The position numbers were made by a program, and so were the translations under genes. Positions 36,079 to 45,519 of a stretch of 64,000 nt of DNA are shown in pieces. A model generated the notes under the pieces. It made no database searches. It worked only from the letters and a program-made list of their open reading frames with translations, and was not told the origin of the DNA. The stretch is from Exiguobacterium aurantiacum (GTDB lineage: Bacteria > Bacillota > Bacilli > Exiguobacteriales > Exiguobacteriaceae). Location of the stretch: assembly GCF_001766415.1 (NCBI RefSeq), contig NZ_MKXO01000001.1:124001-188000 (forward strand), given 5' to 3'. The first letter of the stretch is position 1. Every line of letters begins with the position of its first letter.

Positions 36079-37971
36079 ATGGACCTGACATCCATTCAAG
36101 ACCCGTCATTTTTAAAGAAAATGTCGGTGACCGAGATCGAAGCGCTTGGCGCAGACATCAGACGGTTCTTGATTGAAAAATTGGCAGAAACGGGAGGGCA
36201 TCTCGGGCCGAACCTCGGCGTTGTCGAGTTGACGCTTGCCTTGCACCGTGTATTTGACAGTCCGAAAGATCAACTCGTATGGGACGTGGGGCATCAAGCC
36301 TATGTCCACAAAATTTTAACGGGACGGACGAACCAGTTCGACACGCTTCGCCAGTATAATGGCTTATGTGGGTTTCCGAAGCGCTGTGAGAGCGAGCACG
36401 ATGTATGGGAGACGGGGCACAGTTCGACCTCGTTGTCGGCGGCAATGGGGATTGCCATCGCCAACGAGCTAAAAGGGCGAGCGAATGATCGCGCCATCGC
36501 CATCATCGGAGACGGTGCTCTCACGGGCGGAATGGCGCTCGAAGCACTCAATCACATCGGGGCCGAGAAACAAAACGTCATCGTCATTTTAAATGACAAT
36601 GAAATGTCGATCGCGCCAAACGTCGGGGCGATGCATAATATGCTCGGCCGGATGCGGGCGTCACGTAAACTGAAGCATGCCCGCGAGGAAGTCGAAGCGC
36701 TCATCAAGCACATCCCGATTGTCGGAAGTTCGCTCGAACGCAGTGGCGAACGAGTCAAGTATATGTTGAAGTCGGCACTCATACCGGGTACGTTCTTCGA
36801 AGAACTTGGCTTCACTTACTTTGGACCGACGGACGGTCACGATTTGAAAGATTTGCTCGAGACACTCGAGTATGCGAAAAAAATTGATGGACCGGTACTC
36901 GTCCATGTCATCACGAAAAAAGGCAAAGGCTATCGCCCGGCCGAACTAGACGGCATCGGGACGTGGCACGGTCTCGGACCGTACAAGATTGAATCTGGTG
37001 AAGTCATTAAAGGGAAAGTCAAAGGACCGAGTTATTCAAAAGTCGTTGCCGAAACGATTACGAAAGTCGCGGAGACGGATGAGCGTGTGACGTTGATCAC
37101 GCCAGCGATGAGCGTCGGTTCGAAACTGGACTGTTTCAACAAGCAATTCCCGGAACGCATGTTTGACGTCGGCATCGCCGAGCAACATGCGGTCACGCTC
37201 GCCGGAGGTCAAGCGACACAAGGTCTCAAACCGGTCGTTTCGATCTATTCTACGTTCTTCCAGCGCGCATATGATCAGCTCGTGCACGATATTTGCCGCC
37301 AAAACTTGAACGTCGTCTTCACGATTGACCGGTCGGGCCTTGTCGGCGCCGACGGGGAGACGCACCAAGGCGTGTTCGATATCGCCTTCATGCGCCATGT
37401 GCCAAACATTCGGATTTTGATGGCGAAAGATGAGGAAGAATTGCAACATCTCGTCTACACGGCGTTAAAATACGATGATGGACCGATCGCTGTGCGGTTC
37501 CCGCGTGGAGAAGGCATCGGTACCCCGATGAGTGAGACGTTGCGTGAACTTCCGCTCGATGAGTGGGAAGTCGTGGCTGACGGGACGGACGTGGCTATCT
37601 TGACGTTCGGGCCGCAAGTACAAGATGCGCTAGAAGTGAGAACGCTCCTCGAAGGACAACGGAGCGTACGGGTCATCAACTGCCGTACGATTAAACCGCT
37701 CGACGATGCGATGCTTACCGCGCTCTATGAGGAAGGCATCCCGCTCGTCACGCTCGAAGAGGCCGTTCTTGCCGGAGGATTCGGAAGCAGCGTGCTCGAG
37801 CATGCGAGTGATGCGAGACAGTTCCCGCGCGTCCTTCGTCTAGGGATTCCGGACCGTTATATTGAACATGGCGCGGTCAATCAACTGCTAGAAGAGATCG
37901 GGCTCAGACCATCTCAAATCGCGGAATCGGTAGAGCAGTTCATTCAAATGACAAATCGACAGAATGTGTGA
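36079..37971 (+). CDS. dxs: 1-deoxy-D-xylulose-5-phosphate synthase
   Basis: 630 residues from the ATG at 36079, where the family alignment begins ([11 protein letters not shown]); an ATG at 36070 is possible and has GGAG closer. TPP enzyme joining pyruvate and glyceraldehyde-3-phosphate, the entry step of the MEP pathway. Motifs: [29 protein letters not shown] with NDNEMSI, and [16 protein letters not shown] with the catalytic Glu. Confidence 0.95.
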   Translation: MDLTSIQDPSFLKKMSVTEIEALGADIRRFLIEKLAETGGHLGPNLGVVELTLALHRVFDSPKDQLVWDVGHQAYVHKILTGRTNQFDTLRQYNGLCGFPKRCESEHDVWETGHSSTSLSAAMGIAIANELKGRANDRAIAIIGDGALTGGMALEALNHIGAEKQNVIVILNDNEMSIAPNVGAMHNMLGRMRASRKLKHAREEVEALIKHIPIVGSSLERSGERVKYMLKSALIPGTFFEELGFTYFGPTDGHDLKDLLETLEYAKKIDGPVLVHVITKKGKGYRPAELDGIGTWHGLGPYKIESGEVIKGKVKGPSYSKVVAETITKVAETDERVTLITPAMSVGSKLDCFNKQFPERMFDVGIAEQHAVTLAGGQATQGLKPVVSIYSTFFQRAYDQLVHDICRQNLNVVFTIDRSGLVGADGETHQGVFDIAFMRHVPNIRILMAKDEEELQHLVYTALKYDDGPIAVRFPRGEGIGTPMSETLRELPLDEWEVVADGTDVAILTFGPQVQDALEVRTLLEGQRSVRVINCRTIKPLDDAMLTALYEEGIPLVTLEEAVLAGGFGSSVLEHASDARQFPRVLRLGIPDRYIEHGAVNQLLEEIGLRPSQIAESVEQFIQMTNRQNV

Positions 37972-37977
37972 GGAATT

Positions 37978-38799
37978 ATGGAAAAACGAAATAAAACAAG
38001 ATTAGATGTATTGCTCGTCGATCGCGGATTAGCGGAGACGAGAGAGAAAGCGAAACGGGCCGTCATGGCCGGAATCGTATACAGCGGGACGGAGCGGCTC
38101 GATAAAGCCGGCGATAAAGTGTTTGACGACATCCCGCTCGAAGTCAAAGGGCAGACAATGCCTTACGTCGGCCGTGGCGGGCTAAAGCTTGAAAAAGCAC
38201 TCCAAGTGTTCCCGCTCGACGTCTCCGGGCGGATCGGGATCGATATCGGCTCGTCGACGGGTGGTTTTACCGACTGTGCCCTTCAAAACGGGGCGACGCA
38301 AATGTATGCGGTCGACGTCGGTTACAATCAGTTGGCTTGGAAGCTTCGGAGCGACGAACGTGTCGTCGTCATGGAACGGATGAACTTTCGGCACGCGACG
38401 AACGAGCAGTTCCCGATTCAACCCGACTTTGCGACGATTGACGTCTCGTTCATCTCGCTTCGGCTGATGATTCCGCCGTTAAAACAAATTTTAAAACCGG
38501 ACGGTGTCGTCATGGCGCTCATCAAGCCTCAATTTGAGGCCGGTAAAGCGGATGTCGGAAAAAAAGGCATCGTTCGGGACCGGTCGATTCATGAACGCGT
38601 CGTCAATGAGATGGTCCGCTACTTCGCATCTGAAGGGTTCTGGGTCGAAGGGCTCGACTTCTCACCGATCACTGGCGGTGACGGCAATATCGAATTCTTG
38701 CTGTTCGCCCGTTACACGGGGATCGGTGGGGTCGAACCAGCTCTCGACGTGTCAGCGGTCATCGACAAGGCACATACTCAACTGAAGAAAACCGTATGA
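37978..38799 (+). CDS. TlyA family rRNA 2'-O-methyltransferase (YqxC)
   Basis: 273 residues. N-terminal S4 RNA-binding domain (about 6-65, RLDVLLVDRGLAETREKAKRA), then an FtsJ-like Rossmann domain with the SAM motif DIGSSTGGFTDCAL. The K-D-K-E type catalytic set is suggested by Asp in TIDVSFISL and Lys in ALIKPQFE. Relatives methylate 16S and/or 23S rRNA and are named hemolysin A/TlyA. It starts 6 bases after dxs. Confidence 0.92.
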   Translation: MEKRNKTRLDVLLVDRGLAETREKAKRAVMAGIVYSGTERLDKAGDKVFDDIPLEVKGQTMPYVGRGGLKLEKALQVFPLDVSGRIGIDIGSSTGGFTDCALQNGATQMYAVDVGYNQLAWKLRSDERVVVMERMNFRHATNEQFPIQPDFATIDVSFISLRLMIPPLKQILKPDGVVMALIKPQFEAGKADVGKKGIVRDRSIHERVVNEMVRYFASEGFWVEGLDFSPITGGDGNIEFLLFARYTGIGGVEPALDVSAVIDKAHTQLKKTV

Positions 38800-38834
38800 A
38801 CAGCTGCAGACGATTTGTCTGCAGCTGTTTTTAA
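38798..38834 (+). terminator. Terminator after tlyA
   Basis: AACAGCTGCAGAC / GTCTGCAGCTGTT 13-bp stem, then TTT. Confidence 0.88.
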
Positions 38835-38947
38835 AGGTGGTTGCTCACCATATCTTTCCTTTTCAACCTTGGAATGGTAGACCTTTTTTCGTCAATACTT
38901 TAGAATGATACTGTATATGTGAAACGAAAAATGAGGTGTCAGGGCGT

Positions 38948-39397
38948 ATGAACAAAGGACAACGATTGATTAAAATTCGAGAAATCGTTACGAATCGTGA
39001 AATTGAGACCCAAGATGAACTCGTGGACGAACTCCATCGGTCTGGTTACCCAGTGACGCAGGCGACAGTGTCGCGTGACATTAAAGAACTTCATCTCGTC
39101 AAGGTGCCGCTCAACGACGGCCGCTATAAGTATAGTCTGCCGGCCGACCAGCGCTTCAACCCGTATGGCAAGATGAAACGGATACTCGGAGACAGCTTCG
39201 TCTCAGTCGACTCGGCCCAAAACTTGGTCGTCATGAAAGTGTTGCCCGGTAATGCGGACGCGATCGGCGTCTTGATTGACCACTTGTCATGGGATGAATT
39301 AATCGGGACAGTGTGCGGGGATGATACGATCTTGATGATTGCACGGGATGAGGACCAGGCGAAGCAGATCATCGAACGACTACTCGGAATGTTATGA
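38948..39397 (+). CDS. argR: Arginine repressor ArgR/AhrC
   Basis: 149 residues from the ATG at 38948, the same start and length as B. subtilis AhrC; a GTG at 38936 is in frame. N-terminal winged helix ([32 protein letters not shown]) and C-terminal hexamerisation/arginine-binding domain with [12 protein letters not shown]. With arginine it represses biosynthesis and controls catabolism and uptake. A matching box lies upstream of the art transporter at 55.4 kb. Confidence 0.96.
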   Translation: MNKGQRLIKIREIVTNREIETQDELVDELHRSGYPVTQATVSRDIKELHLVKVPLNDGRYKYSLPADQRFNPYGKMKRILGDSFVSVDSAQNLVVMKVLPGNADAIGVLIDHLSWDELIGTVCGDDTILMIARDEDQAKQIIERLLGML

Positions 39398-39410
39398 GGT
39401 GAATTATCAG

Positions 39411-41108
39411 ATGTTAGCAGAACTATCGATCAAACAATTTGCGATCATCGATGAATTGAACGTCACGTTCAAGCGCGGGATGACCGTATTGACCGGAGAG
39501 ACCGGGGCGGGAAAATCAATTCTCTTGGATGCGATCGGACTGCTCGTCGGAGGACGAGGTTCGAGTGAATTCGTGCGTTACGGTCAAGATAAAGCGGAAA
39601 TCGAAGGGCTGTTCGTAGTCGAACCCGATCACTTGATCATCGAGGCGGCGACGCAGTACGGAATCGAGATCGAGGAAGGGACCGTCATTTTGCGCCGTGA
39701 TTTACATAGTAGCGGTAAGAGTGTGTGTCGTGTCAACGGCAAAATGATGCCGCTGTCGACGTTGCGTGAGTTGGGACGTCTCTTGGTCGATATTCATGGA
39801 CAACACGAGCACCAACATTTGATGGATGCCGAGCATCATCTCGGCATATTGGACAGTTTCGGCGAAACGGATCTGGCCCCGTTGTTAGCGCGTTATCACG
39901 AGACGTACACCGATTGGAAACGTGTCGCTGATGAACTGAAACGACTCAGTCAGAGCGAGCAGGAATTGGCCCAACGAATGGACTTATTATCGTTTCAAAC
40001 GAATGAAATCGACGCGGCCGAGCTCAAAGTCGGGGAAGAGCAGGCGTTGACTGAAGAACGGAACGAACTTGCAAACTTTGAACGGATTCATCAGCACGTC
40101 CGCTTGTCCTACGACGCCGTTGCGGACGAGGGGAAAGGGATTGATCAAATCGGCATCGCGATGCGGGAGATGGAAGAAGGTTCGGCGCTCACGGCATCAC
40201 TTGCGCCGATGGCCGAGATGATCTCGAACGCATACTTCCTGCTTGAAGACGCCAAGTTCCAATTGCGCGACCAACTCGATTCGCTTGAATTTGATCCGAT
40301 CCGGCTCGATGAGATTGAAACGCGCCTCGCGTTGTTCCAACAATTGAAACGGAAATACGGGGCGACGATTGACGACGTCATCACGTACGGAGAAAAAATC
40401 ACAGAAGAGTTAAAAACGATGACAAATCGGGAAGAACATCTTCAAGAAATAACAGATCGTCTCGACAGGCTCGAACATTTGATGCGTTCGGCCGGCCTCG
40501 AGTTGTCGGCAGCAAGGAAACGAGCAGCCGGCGAGCTTGAGAAGGCAATTCAGCGTGAGTTGAAAGAGCTCTATATGGAGAAGACGAAGTTTGAGGTCCG
40601 ATTCAAAGAAGTGTCGTGCAAGGCGGACGGGCTCGATCAAGTCGAATTCTATATGATGACGAACGTCGGAGAGCCGTTCAAGCCGCTAGCGAAAGTCGCC
40701 TCAGGCGGAGAGCTATCACGGGTCATGCTCGCGTTAAAATCGATTTTCTCAAGGACGGTCGGTGTCGCGTCAATTATTTTTGACGAAGTCGATACGGGTG
40801 TCTCGGGACGGGTTGCCCAAGCGATGGGGGAGAAGATTTTCCGCTTGTCGGTCGGTTCACAAGTGCTTTGTATCACGCATTTGGCCCAAGTGGCCGCCAT
40901 GGCGGATCATCACTTGTATATTACGAAGACCGAGACGGACGAACGGACGAAGACAAACGTCGCCGCGCTTAGCCATGAGGACCGCATCGATGAACTCGGA
41001 AGAATGATTGCCGGTGCGCAAATGACCGATCTGACGAAACAGCATGTGGAGGAGCTGCTTGATATGTCCCTCCAATTAAAACGGAAGTTTATCGAAGGAG
41101 TGTCTTAA
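39411..41108 (+). CDS. recN: DNA repair protein RecN
   Basis: 565 residues from the ATG at 39411 (TGAGGTG upstream). SMC-like ATPase acting early in double-strand-break repair. Walker A GETGAGKS near residue 30, coiled-coil arms over about 150-350, ABC signature KVASGGELSRVMLALK and Walker B IIFDEVDTGVSG. Its stop codon is immediately followed by the spo0A start with no spacing. Confidence 0.96.
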   Translation: MLAELSIKQFAIIDELNVTFKRGMTVLTGETGAGKSILLDAIGLLVGGRGSSEFVRYGQDKAEIEGLFVVEPDHLIIEAATQYGIEIEEGTVILRRDLHSSGKSVCRVNGKMMPLSTLRELGRLLVDIHGQHEHQHLMDAEHHLGILDSFGETDLAPLLARYHETYTDWKRVADELKRLSQSEQELAQRMDLLSFQTNEIDAAELKVGEEQALTEERNELANFERIHQHVRLSYDAVADEGKGIDQIGIAMREMEEGSALTASLAPMAEMISNAYFLLEDAKFQLRDQLDSLEFDPIRLDEIETRLALFQQLKRKYGATIDDVITYGEKITEELKTMTNREEHLQEITDRLDRLEHLMRSAGLELSAARKRAAGELEKAIQRELKELYMEKTKFEVRFKEVSCKADGLDQVEFYMMTNVGEPFKPLAKVASGGELSRVMLALKSIFSRTVGVASIIFDEVDTGVSGRVAQAMGEKIFRLSVGSQVLCITHLAQVAAMADHHLYITKTETDERTKTNVAALSHEDRIDELGRMIAGAQMTDLTKQHVEELLDMSLQLKRKFIEGVS

Positions 41109-41840
41109 TTGATTACATTATGCATTGCGGACGACAATCGTGAAATCGTCGACTTGTTGACTCGACAACTTGAGTCCGAGTCCGACTTGAAAGTCGTAGG
41201 GACCGCTTTCGACGGCGAAGCATGCTTAGACGTCGTCAAGACACACCAGCCGGATGTGCTACTGCTAGATATCATCATGCCGCATCTTGACGGGATCGGT
41301 GTGCTAGAACGGCTTCAAGTAGACTTTCCGAACACGAAGCCGGAAGTGATCATGCTCAGCGCTTTCGGGAAAGATGAAGTCACGAAACAAGCCGTTCAAC
41401 TGGGTGCTTCTTATTTCTTGGTCAAACCGTTCAACATTCAACAACTGATCTCTAAAATTCGCGAGCTGGCTGCGGGTTCAAGCCGCGAGTTCGAGCCGAT
41501 GTCGCCAGAAGAACTCGATATCTCGCTCTTGTTGCAACAGCTCGGCATCTCGCCGCGGATCAAAGGATTTAAGTATATCCGCCAAGCGGTCGTCTATGTG
41601 AGGGAGCGGCAAGAACTTTTAGGGTTGATCACAAAGGAATTGTATCCGATGATCGCCAAAGAACATGAGACGACGTCGTCTCGGGTCGAGCGGGCGATGC
41701 GTCACGCGATTAAGACGGCTTGGGAAAATGGGATGCGGGATCACGAGATGTTTGACGGTCGTCCGGAGCGAGAGCGCAGCCCGAAAAACTCAGAATTTAT
41801 TTCGTATTTCGTAACGTACCAATCGTTCAAACAACAGTGA
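41109..41840 (+). CDS. spo0A: Response regulator Spo0A
   Basis: 243 residues (B. subtilis 267) from a TTG directly after the recN stop, with GGAG 9 bases upstream. Receiver domain 1-119 has the acidic pair Asp8-Asp9, phosphorylation site Asp54 in LLLDIIMPH and Lys in FLVKPF. The linker is short (about 120-134). The C-terminal Spo0A DNA-binding domain keeps the recognition helix TSSRVERAMRHAIKTAW (189-205). spoIVB, normally between recN and spo0A, is absent. In a non-sporulating host it may act as a stationary-phase regulator. Confidence 0.94.
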   Translation: MITLCIADDNREIVDLLTRQLESESDLKVVGTAFDGEACLDVVKTHQPDVLLLDIIMPHLDGIGVLERLQVDFPNTKPEVIMLSAFGKDEVTKQAVQLGASYFLVKPFNIQQLISKIRELAAGSSREFEPMSPEELDISLLLQQLGISPRIKGFKYIRQAVVYVRERQELLGLITKELYPMIAKEHETTSSRVERAMRHAIKTAWENGMRDHEMFDGRPERERSPKNSEFISYFVTYQSFKQQ

Positions 41841-41845
41841 AGGAG

Positions 41846-41880
41846 TCAGGGGAATCCCCCTGATTTCTTTTCTTTTTTTA
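41846..41880 (+). terminator. Terminator of the recN-spo0A unit
   Basis: TCAGGGG / CCCCTGA stem with loop AATC, followed by a T-rich tract. Confidence 0.85.
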
Positions 41881-41883
41881 TAA

Positions 41884-41920
41884 AGAAAGCGCTTGCATTT
41901 TTGATGATTCTTGTTATAAT
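41884..41920 (+). promoter_or_regulatory. Promoter with overlapping CcpA-type cre site, upstream of a gene-free region
   Basis: TTGCAT (41893-41898), 16 bases, TATAAT (41915-41920). AGAAAGCGCTTGCA (41884-41897) overlaps the -35 and matches the cre consensus TGNAANCGNTNNCA apart from its first base. A catabolite-regulated start near 41927 is predicted. Confidence 0.65.
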
Positions 41921-41926
41921 AAAGGT

Positions 41927-42451
41927 GTACCAAGTTACTTGTACGAGCGTCAGATGAACGCTTTCTAACATGTTCCGGAACAGGTTAGAGCAAGAAATCA
42001 TCTCGGCTCGCTATCCGTTAATAGCTCAGAGGTGCGAACGACATCTCAAATCGTTATTGTTCCGACGAGAGGTCGCGACATTCGCTCATTTGCGAGACGA
42101 TTCCGACATCGGTTCGAAGCTAGGGACCCATGTCAGGGTAAAACGAATCGTTCAGTTGACCAAAAGGAGTGTTGTCAATCGTTGAACATCTCATGGCAAG
42201 CGTTCGACTTCACAATGGATGGTTGGACATGACCCGATGAACATTTGTTAGTAACTCGAATGAGTACGTTTCCGTTCACGCAAGACGGCAGTTACTAATT
42301 TCTTTCAAACTTCTTCATTAAGAAGACCATTGGATCTCATGTCAAAGCAGTATAGCAAGTCTGAAAGGAGATCATCCGTAGTGATCACAATTCAATATGA
42401 ATAAAAAGGTTCCGCACTTGAAATGAAGTCAAGTTAGGGAACCTTTTTTTT
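41927..42451 (+). ncRNA. Candidate structured noncoding RNA (about 525 nt) downstream of spo0A
   Basis: Bounded by a good promoter and a strong terminator, with no convincing protein. Stable hairpins are visible: AGCGT/ACGCT; CTAACATGTTCC / GGAACAGGTTAG (41965-41988); TCGC/GCGA; and TTAGTAACT (42248-42256) with AGTTACTAA (42290-42298). Frames of 71 and 66 codons lack SDs and use rare AGG and CTA codons. Two tiny ORFs do have SDs: 8 codons including stop at 42381 (GTG, AAAGGAG upstream) and a short one near 42182. No match to tmRNA, RNase P or 6S features was recognised. Dual-function sRNA is possible. Confidence 0.5.
42403..42451 (+). terminator. Terminator of the candidate ncRNA
   Basis: AAAGGTTCC / GGAACCTTT outer stem with an inner CTTGA / TCAAG stem, then eight T; it also lies just past the stop of the convergent DUF2627 gene. 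Confidence 0.88.
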
Positions 42452-42457
42452 GTGTGT

Positions 42458-42706
42458 TCAAGAATCTATTCGTGGGACTTTTCCTGTCTTTTTGTCGCGA
42501 TTAAAGATATACCCTGCAACGAAACCGATACCGCCCATTGCCAGTAACAGACCGAACGTTCCTTGCAACATCGATGCTGCAGCAACCGACTCGATCCATG
42601 TGAATGGGGCACTCGTTTTTAAAAAGAAGCTGTCACGTAAAAGCTTGATGCCGTAAACGCCGAATAGGCCTGGGATGATTAGGATCAGAAGCGCGATCAC
42701 ACGCAT
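42458..42706 (-). CDS. DUF2627 family membrane protein (YqzF-like)
   Basis: 82 residues from the ATG at 42706 (AAGGAGGAG 6 bases upstream). Two hydrophobic helices (RVIALLILIIPGLFGVYGIK and the FGLLLAMGGIGFVAGYIF region), with a basic tail RDKKTGK. Matches DUF2627, whose B. subtilis member YqzF also sits next to bkdR. Function unknown. Divergent from bkdR. Confidence 0.9.
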   Translation of the reverse strand: MRVIALLILIIPGLFGVYGIKLLRDSFFLKTSAPFTWIESVAAASMLQGTFGLLLAMGGIGFVAGYIFNRDKKTGKVPRIDS

Positions 42707-42838
42707 AGTATCTCCTCCTTTTCCACTCATTATTTTAACAGAAAACGAGAGCGGAGACACTGCCTTTTTCGAAGAGTTGCGAAAAGGAAGGCGGTTGAGT
42801 AGCATGAATATAGATTAGGAAAATGGGGGATTTTAAAA

Positions 42839-44476
42839 ATGAATAAACGATTGTTGATTGTCGGAGCGGGGAAAGGCGGGACCGAGGTGCTCAAGATGCT
42901 CCTTGATTCCCCGCTCGTCACCGTCGCTGCCGTCATCGACTCGGACATAGAGGCAGAAGGATTGAAGCTTGCACGGAGTTGGGGGATCCAGACTTCGAGC
43001 GATTGGCGCGCGTGTGCCGACAAAAAAGTCGACTTTGTGATCGAGACGACCGGACAGAGCGAGACGTTCGTTGAACTGAAGGACCACTTTTCGGAGGCGG
43101 TCGTGCTACCAGGCGAGTTTATCCGGATCGTCGTCGAGCGGCTGAAGCAGAACCAACAGATGCTCGAAGCGATCATCGACTGTACGAGCGAGGCGATCTC
43201 GGTCGCCGACCATAACGGGAATACGATTTTAATCAATCCGTCCTATACCCGCTTGACCGGATTTAAAAAAGAAGATGTCGTTGATAAACCGGCGACGGCC
43301 GACATTGGAATGCAGGAGAGCGTGCACTTGAAAGTTTTATCGACCGGTCAAGGCGTACGTGATATTCGGATGCAGATCGGGGCGACGCGCCGAGACATCC
43401 TCGTCAACGCCGAACCGATTGTGGTCGAAGGGAAGCTGCGCGGTTCCGTCGGCGTCATTCGCGACGTGTCCCAAATTCGGGCGTTGCGTGATGAGTTGAA
43501 GGAAGCGAAGACGCGGATTCGCAACTTGGAGGCGAAATATCAATTTACAGATATCATTGCGACGAGCGAAGCGATGCGCTTCGTCATCGAACAAGCCCGC
43601 CTAGCGGCACTCACGCCGGTCACCGTGCTCATACGCGGCGAGTCCGGAACCGGCAAAGAACTGTTCGCCCACGCCATCCACGGCGAATCGCCGCGGAAGT
43701 TTAAAAAGTTTGTCCGGGTCAACTGTGCAGCCATCTCGCCGACGCTGTTAGAGAGCGAACTGTTCGGGTATGAGGATGGTGCGTTCAGCGGGGCAAGGCG
43801 CGGCGGGAAAGTTGGCTATTTCGAGGAGGCGGACGGCGGATCTTTGTTTTTAGACGAGATTGGCGAACTCCCGGTCGACGTTCAAGTCAAGCTGCTCCGT
43901 GTCCTCCAAGAACATGAAGTCGTTCGAGTCGGGGGCACGAACGCGATCCCGGTCGATGTCCGGATCATCGCGGCGACGAACGCGAACTTAGAACAGAAAG
44001 TGGCGGATGGGACGTTTCGCGAGGATTTATATTATCGGATCAACCGGATGCCGATCCACATCCCGCCGCTCCGTGACCGACTTGAAGAGATCGAGCCGCT
44101 TTGCGAGCGGATCATCCGTAAACTAAATCAAGAGTACGGTCGACTCGTCCACGGGGTCGATCAAGCTGCGATTGAACTATTAAAGAGTCAATACTGGAAA
44201 GGGAACGTCCGTGAGCTTGAGAATGTGATTGGCCGGGCGATGATTTATATGGCGAGTTCTGAGCAATGGATCGCTCCCCATCACCTTCAACTATCGACAC
44301 GGACCGTCACGGCGCGATCAGTCGAAGCCGTATCGCTTCAAGACGCCGTCGCTCGCTATGAACGAGATTTGATCGACCGGGCGATCGCTGAAGCGGACGG
44401 GAACAAATCAGAAGCAGCGCGGCGGTTACACATCTCGATCCGGACGCTGTATAATAAACTTGAACGTCTGCAGTAA
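42839..44476 (+). CDS. bkdR: Sigma-54-dependent activator BkdR
   Basis: 545 residues. N-terminal Rossmann-like region (1-100, LLIVGAGKGGTEVL), PAS domain (about 105-220), AAA+ domain (235-470) with Walker A GESGTGKE and Walker B GSLFLDEIGELP, and a Fis-type HTH at the end (GNKSEAARRLHISIRTLYNKL). The sigma-54 contact loop is GAFSGA rather than GAFTGA, a tolerated variant. It activates the adjacent bkd operon, whose promoter is of the -24/-12 type. Confidence 0.94.
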   Translation: MNKRLLIVGAGKGGTEVLKMLLDSPLVTVAAVIDSDIEAEGLKLARSWGIQTSSDWRACADKKVDFVIETTGQSETFVELKDHFSEAVVLPGEFIRIVVERLKQNQQMLEAIIDCTSEAISVADHNGNTILINPSYTRLTGFKKEDVVDKPATADIGMQESVHLKVLSTGQGVRDIRMQIGATRRDILVNAEPIVVEGKLRGSVGVIRDVSQIRALRDELKEAKTRIRNLEAKYQFTDIIATSEAMRFVIEQARLAALTPVTVLIRGESGTGKELFAHAIHGESPRKFKKFVRVNCAAISPTLLESELFGYEDGAFSGARRGGKVGYFEEADGGSLFLDEIGELPVDVQVKLLRVLQEHEVVRVGGTNAIPVDVRIIAATNANLEQKVADGTFREDLYYRINRMPIHIPPLRDRLEEIEPLCERIIRKLNQEYGRLVHGVDQAAIELLKSQYWKGNVRELENVIGRAMIYMASSEQWIAPHHLQLSTRTVTARSVEAVSLQDAVARYERDLIDRAIAEADGNKSEAARRLHISIRTLYNKLERLQ

Positions 44477-44515
44477 TATGCATGCATAATTCTGCTTACT
44501 ATGCAATGTATTGCA
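44477..44515. promoter_or_regulatory. Paired palindromes, probable BkdR upstream activating sites
   Basis: TATGCATGCATA (44477-44488) and TGCAATGTATTGCA (44502-44515) are perfect palindromes sharing ATGCA halves, 25-30 bases apart centre to centre, just upstream of the sigma-54 promoter and starting right after the bkdR stop. Confidence 0.6.
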
Positions 44516-44529
44516 GGGTGGCTCTTTGT

Positions 44530-44564
44530 TTAAAGCGCTTTCAAAAATGGAAACAAACTTGCAT
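44530..44564 (+). promoter_or_regulatory. Sigma-54 promoter of the bkd operon with overlapping cre site
   Basis: TGGAAACAAACTTGCAT (44548-44564) has the required GG-N10-GC spacing and TTGCA at -12. TTAAAGCGCTTTCA (44530-44543) immediately before it fits the CcpA cre consensus. The operon is therefore predicted to need BkdR and to be repressed by good carbon sources. Confidence 0.8.
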
Positions 44565-44598
44565 AATATAAAGTGTAGACAGGTTAGGGGGGACAACG

Positions 44599-45495
44599 AT
44601 GAACTTTGACAGGATGCTCGAACGGGCAAAACGGTTAGATGGATGTACCGTGTCGATTGCTGGGGCGGCCGACGTGGAAGTGATCCGCGCCGTCAAACTT
44701 GCGACCGACCATGGATTGTCACGATTTATCCTATTCGGTGACGCCCGGGAGATTAAACGCTTGTGTGATGAACATGACATTGCCGAGTCGACGATCGATA
44801 TTTTGCACGTCAAGGGAGAAGCCGATATCGCCAAACGAGCGACGCTCGCGGTTCGCAACGGTGAAGCTGATGTCCTCATGAAAGGAATGGTGTCGACCTC
44901 GGTCTTCATGAAGGCGGTGCTCAGTCGGGAGTCGGGACTCAGGACGAGCCGGACGCTAAGCCACGTCGCCTTGTTCCAAATTCCAAATCGGGAGCGGTTG
45001 ATCGGTGTGACCGACGCGGCGATCCATATCGCTCCGACGCTCGAAGAAAAAGTCGATATCATTCATAATGCGGTCGGCGCGATGCGAGACATCGGTTACG
45101 AGTTGCCGCGTGTCGCTGCAATCGCGGCAGTTGAAGTGGTCAATCCGCAAATGACCGCGACGATGGACGCCGCGCTCCTTGCCCAGATGAACCGGCGCGG
45201 CCAAATCAAGGGTTGCGTCGTCGATGGACCGCTCGCACTCGACAACGCCGTCGACATGATTGCCGCCAAACAAAAAGGGATCGCTAGTGAAGTTGCCGGA
45301 CAAGCCGACCTATTGCTCGTCCCATACATAGAGGTCGGCAACGTCCTTTATAAATCGATCATGTACTTCGCCGGGGCCAGCGTTGCGGCGATCGTCGTCG
45401 GGGCCAGTGCCCCCGTCGTCTTGACGAGCCGGGCCGATACGGCCGAGGCGAAACTTTATTCGCTCGCGTTCGCCCTACTGCACGCTAAAAAATAA
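44599..45495 (+). CDS. ptb: Phosphate butyryl/branched-acyltransferase
   Basis: 298 residues of the phosphate acetyl/butyryltransferase family. It exchanges CoA of isobutyryl-, isovaleryl- or butyryl-CoA for phosphate. Signatures: DVLMKGMVSTSVFMKAVL, LSHVALFQIP and VDGPLALDNAVD. AGGGGGG precedes the ATG. First gene of the bkd operon; with buk it yields ATP from branched acyl-CoAs. Confidence 0.93.
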   Translation: MNFDRMLERAKRLDGCTVSIAGAADVEVIRAVKLATDHGLSRFILFGDAREIKRLCDEHDIAESTIDILHVKGEADIAKRATLAVRNGEADVLMKGMVSTSVFMKAVLSRESGLRTSRTLSHVALFQIPNRERLIGVTDAAIHIAPTLEEKVDIIHNAVGAMRDIGYELPRVAAIAAVEVVNPQMTATMDAALLAQMNRRGQIKGCVVDGPLALDNAVDMIAAKQKGIASEVAGQADLLLVPYIEVGNVLYKSIMYFAGASVAAIVVGASAPVVLTSRADTAEAKLYSLAFALLHAKK

Positions 45496-45519
45496 CTGAT
45501 GACTCAGGAGGAATAAAAA

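Noticed and set aside
41970-42185. 71-codon frame in the region after spo0A
   Set aside because: No SD, several codons rare in this genome and no known domain; the region is better explained as RNA. Kept as a refutation route in the ncRNA finding.
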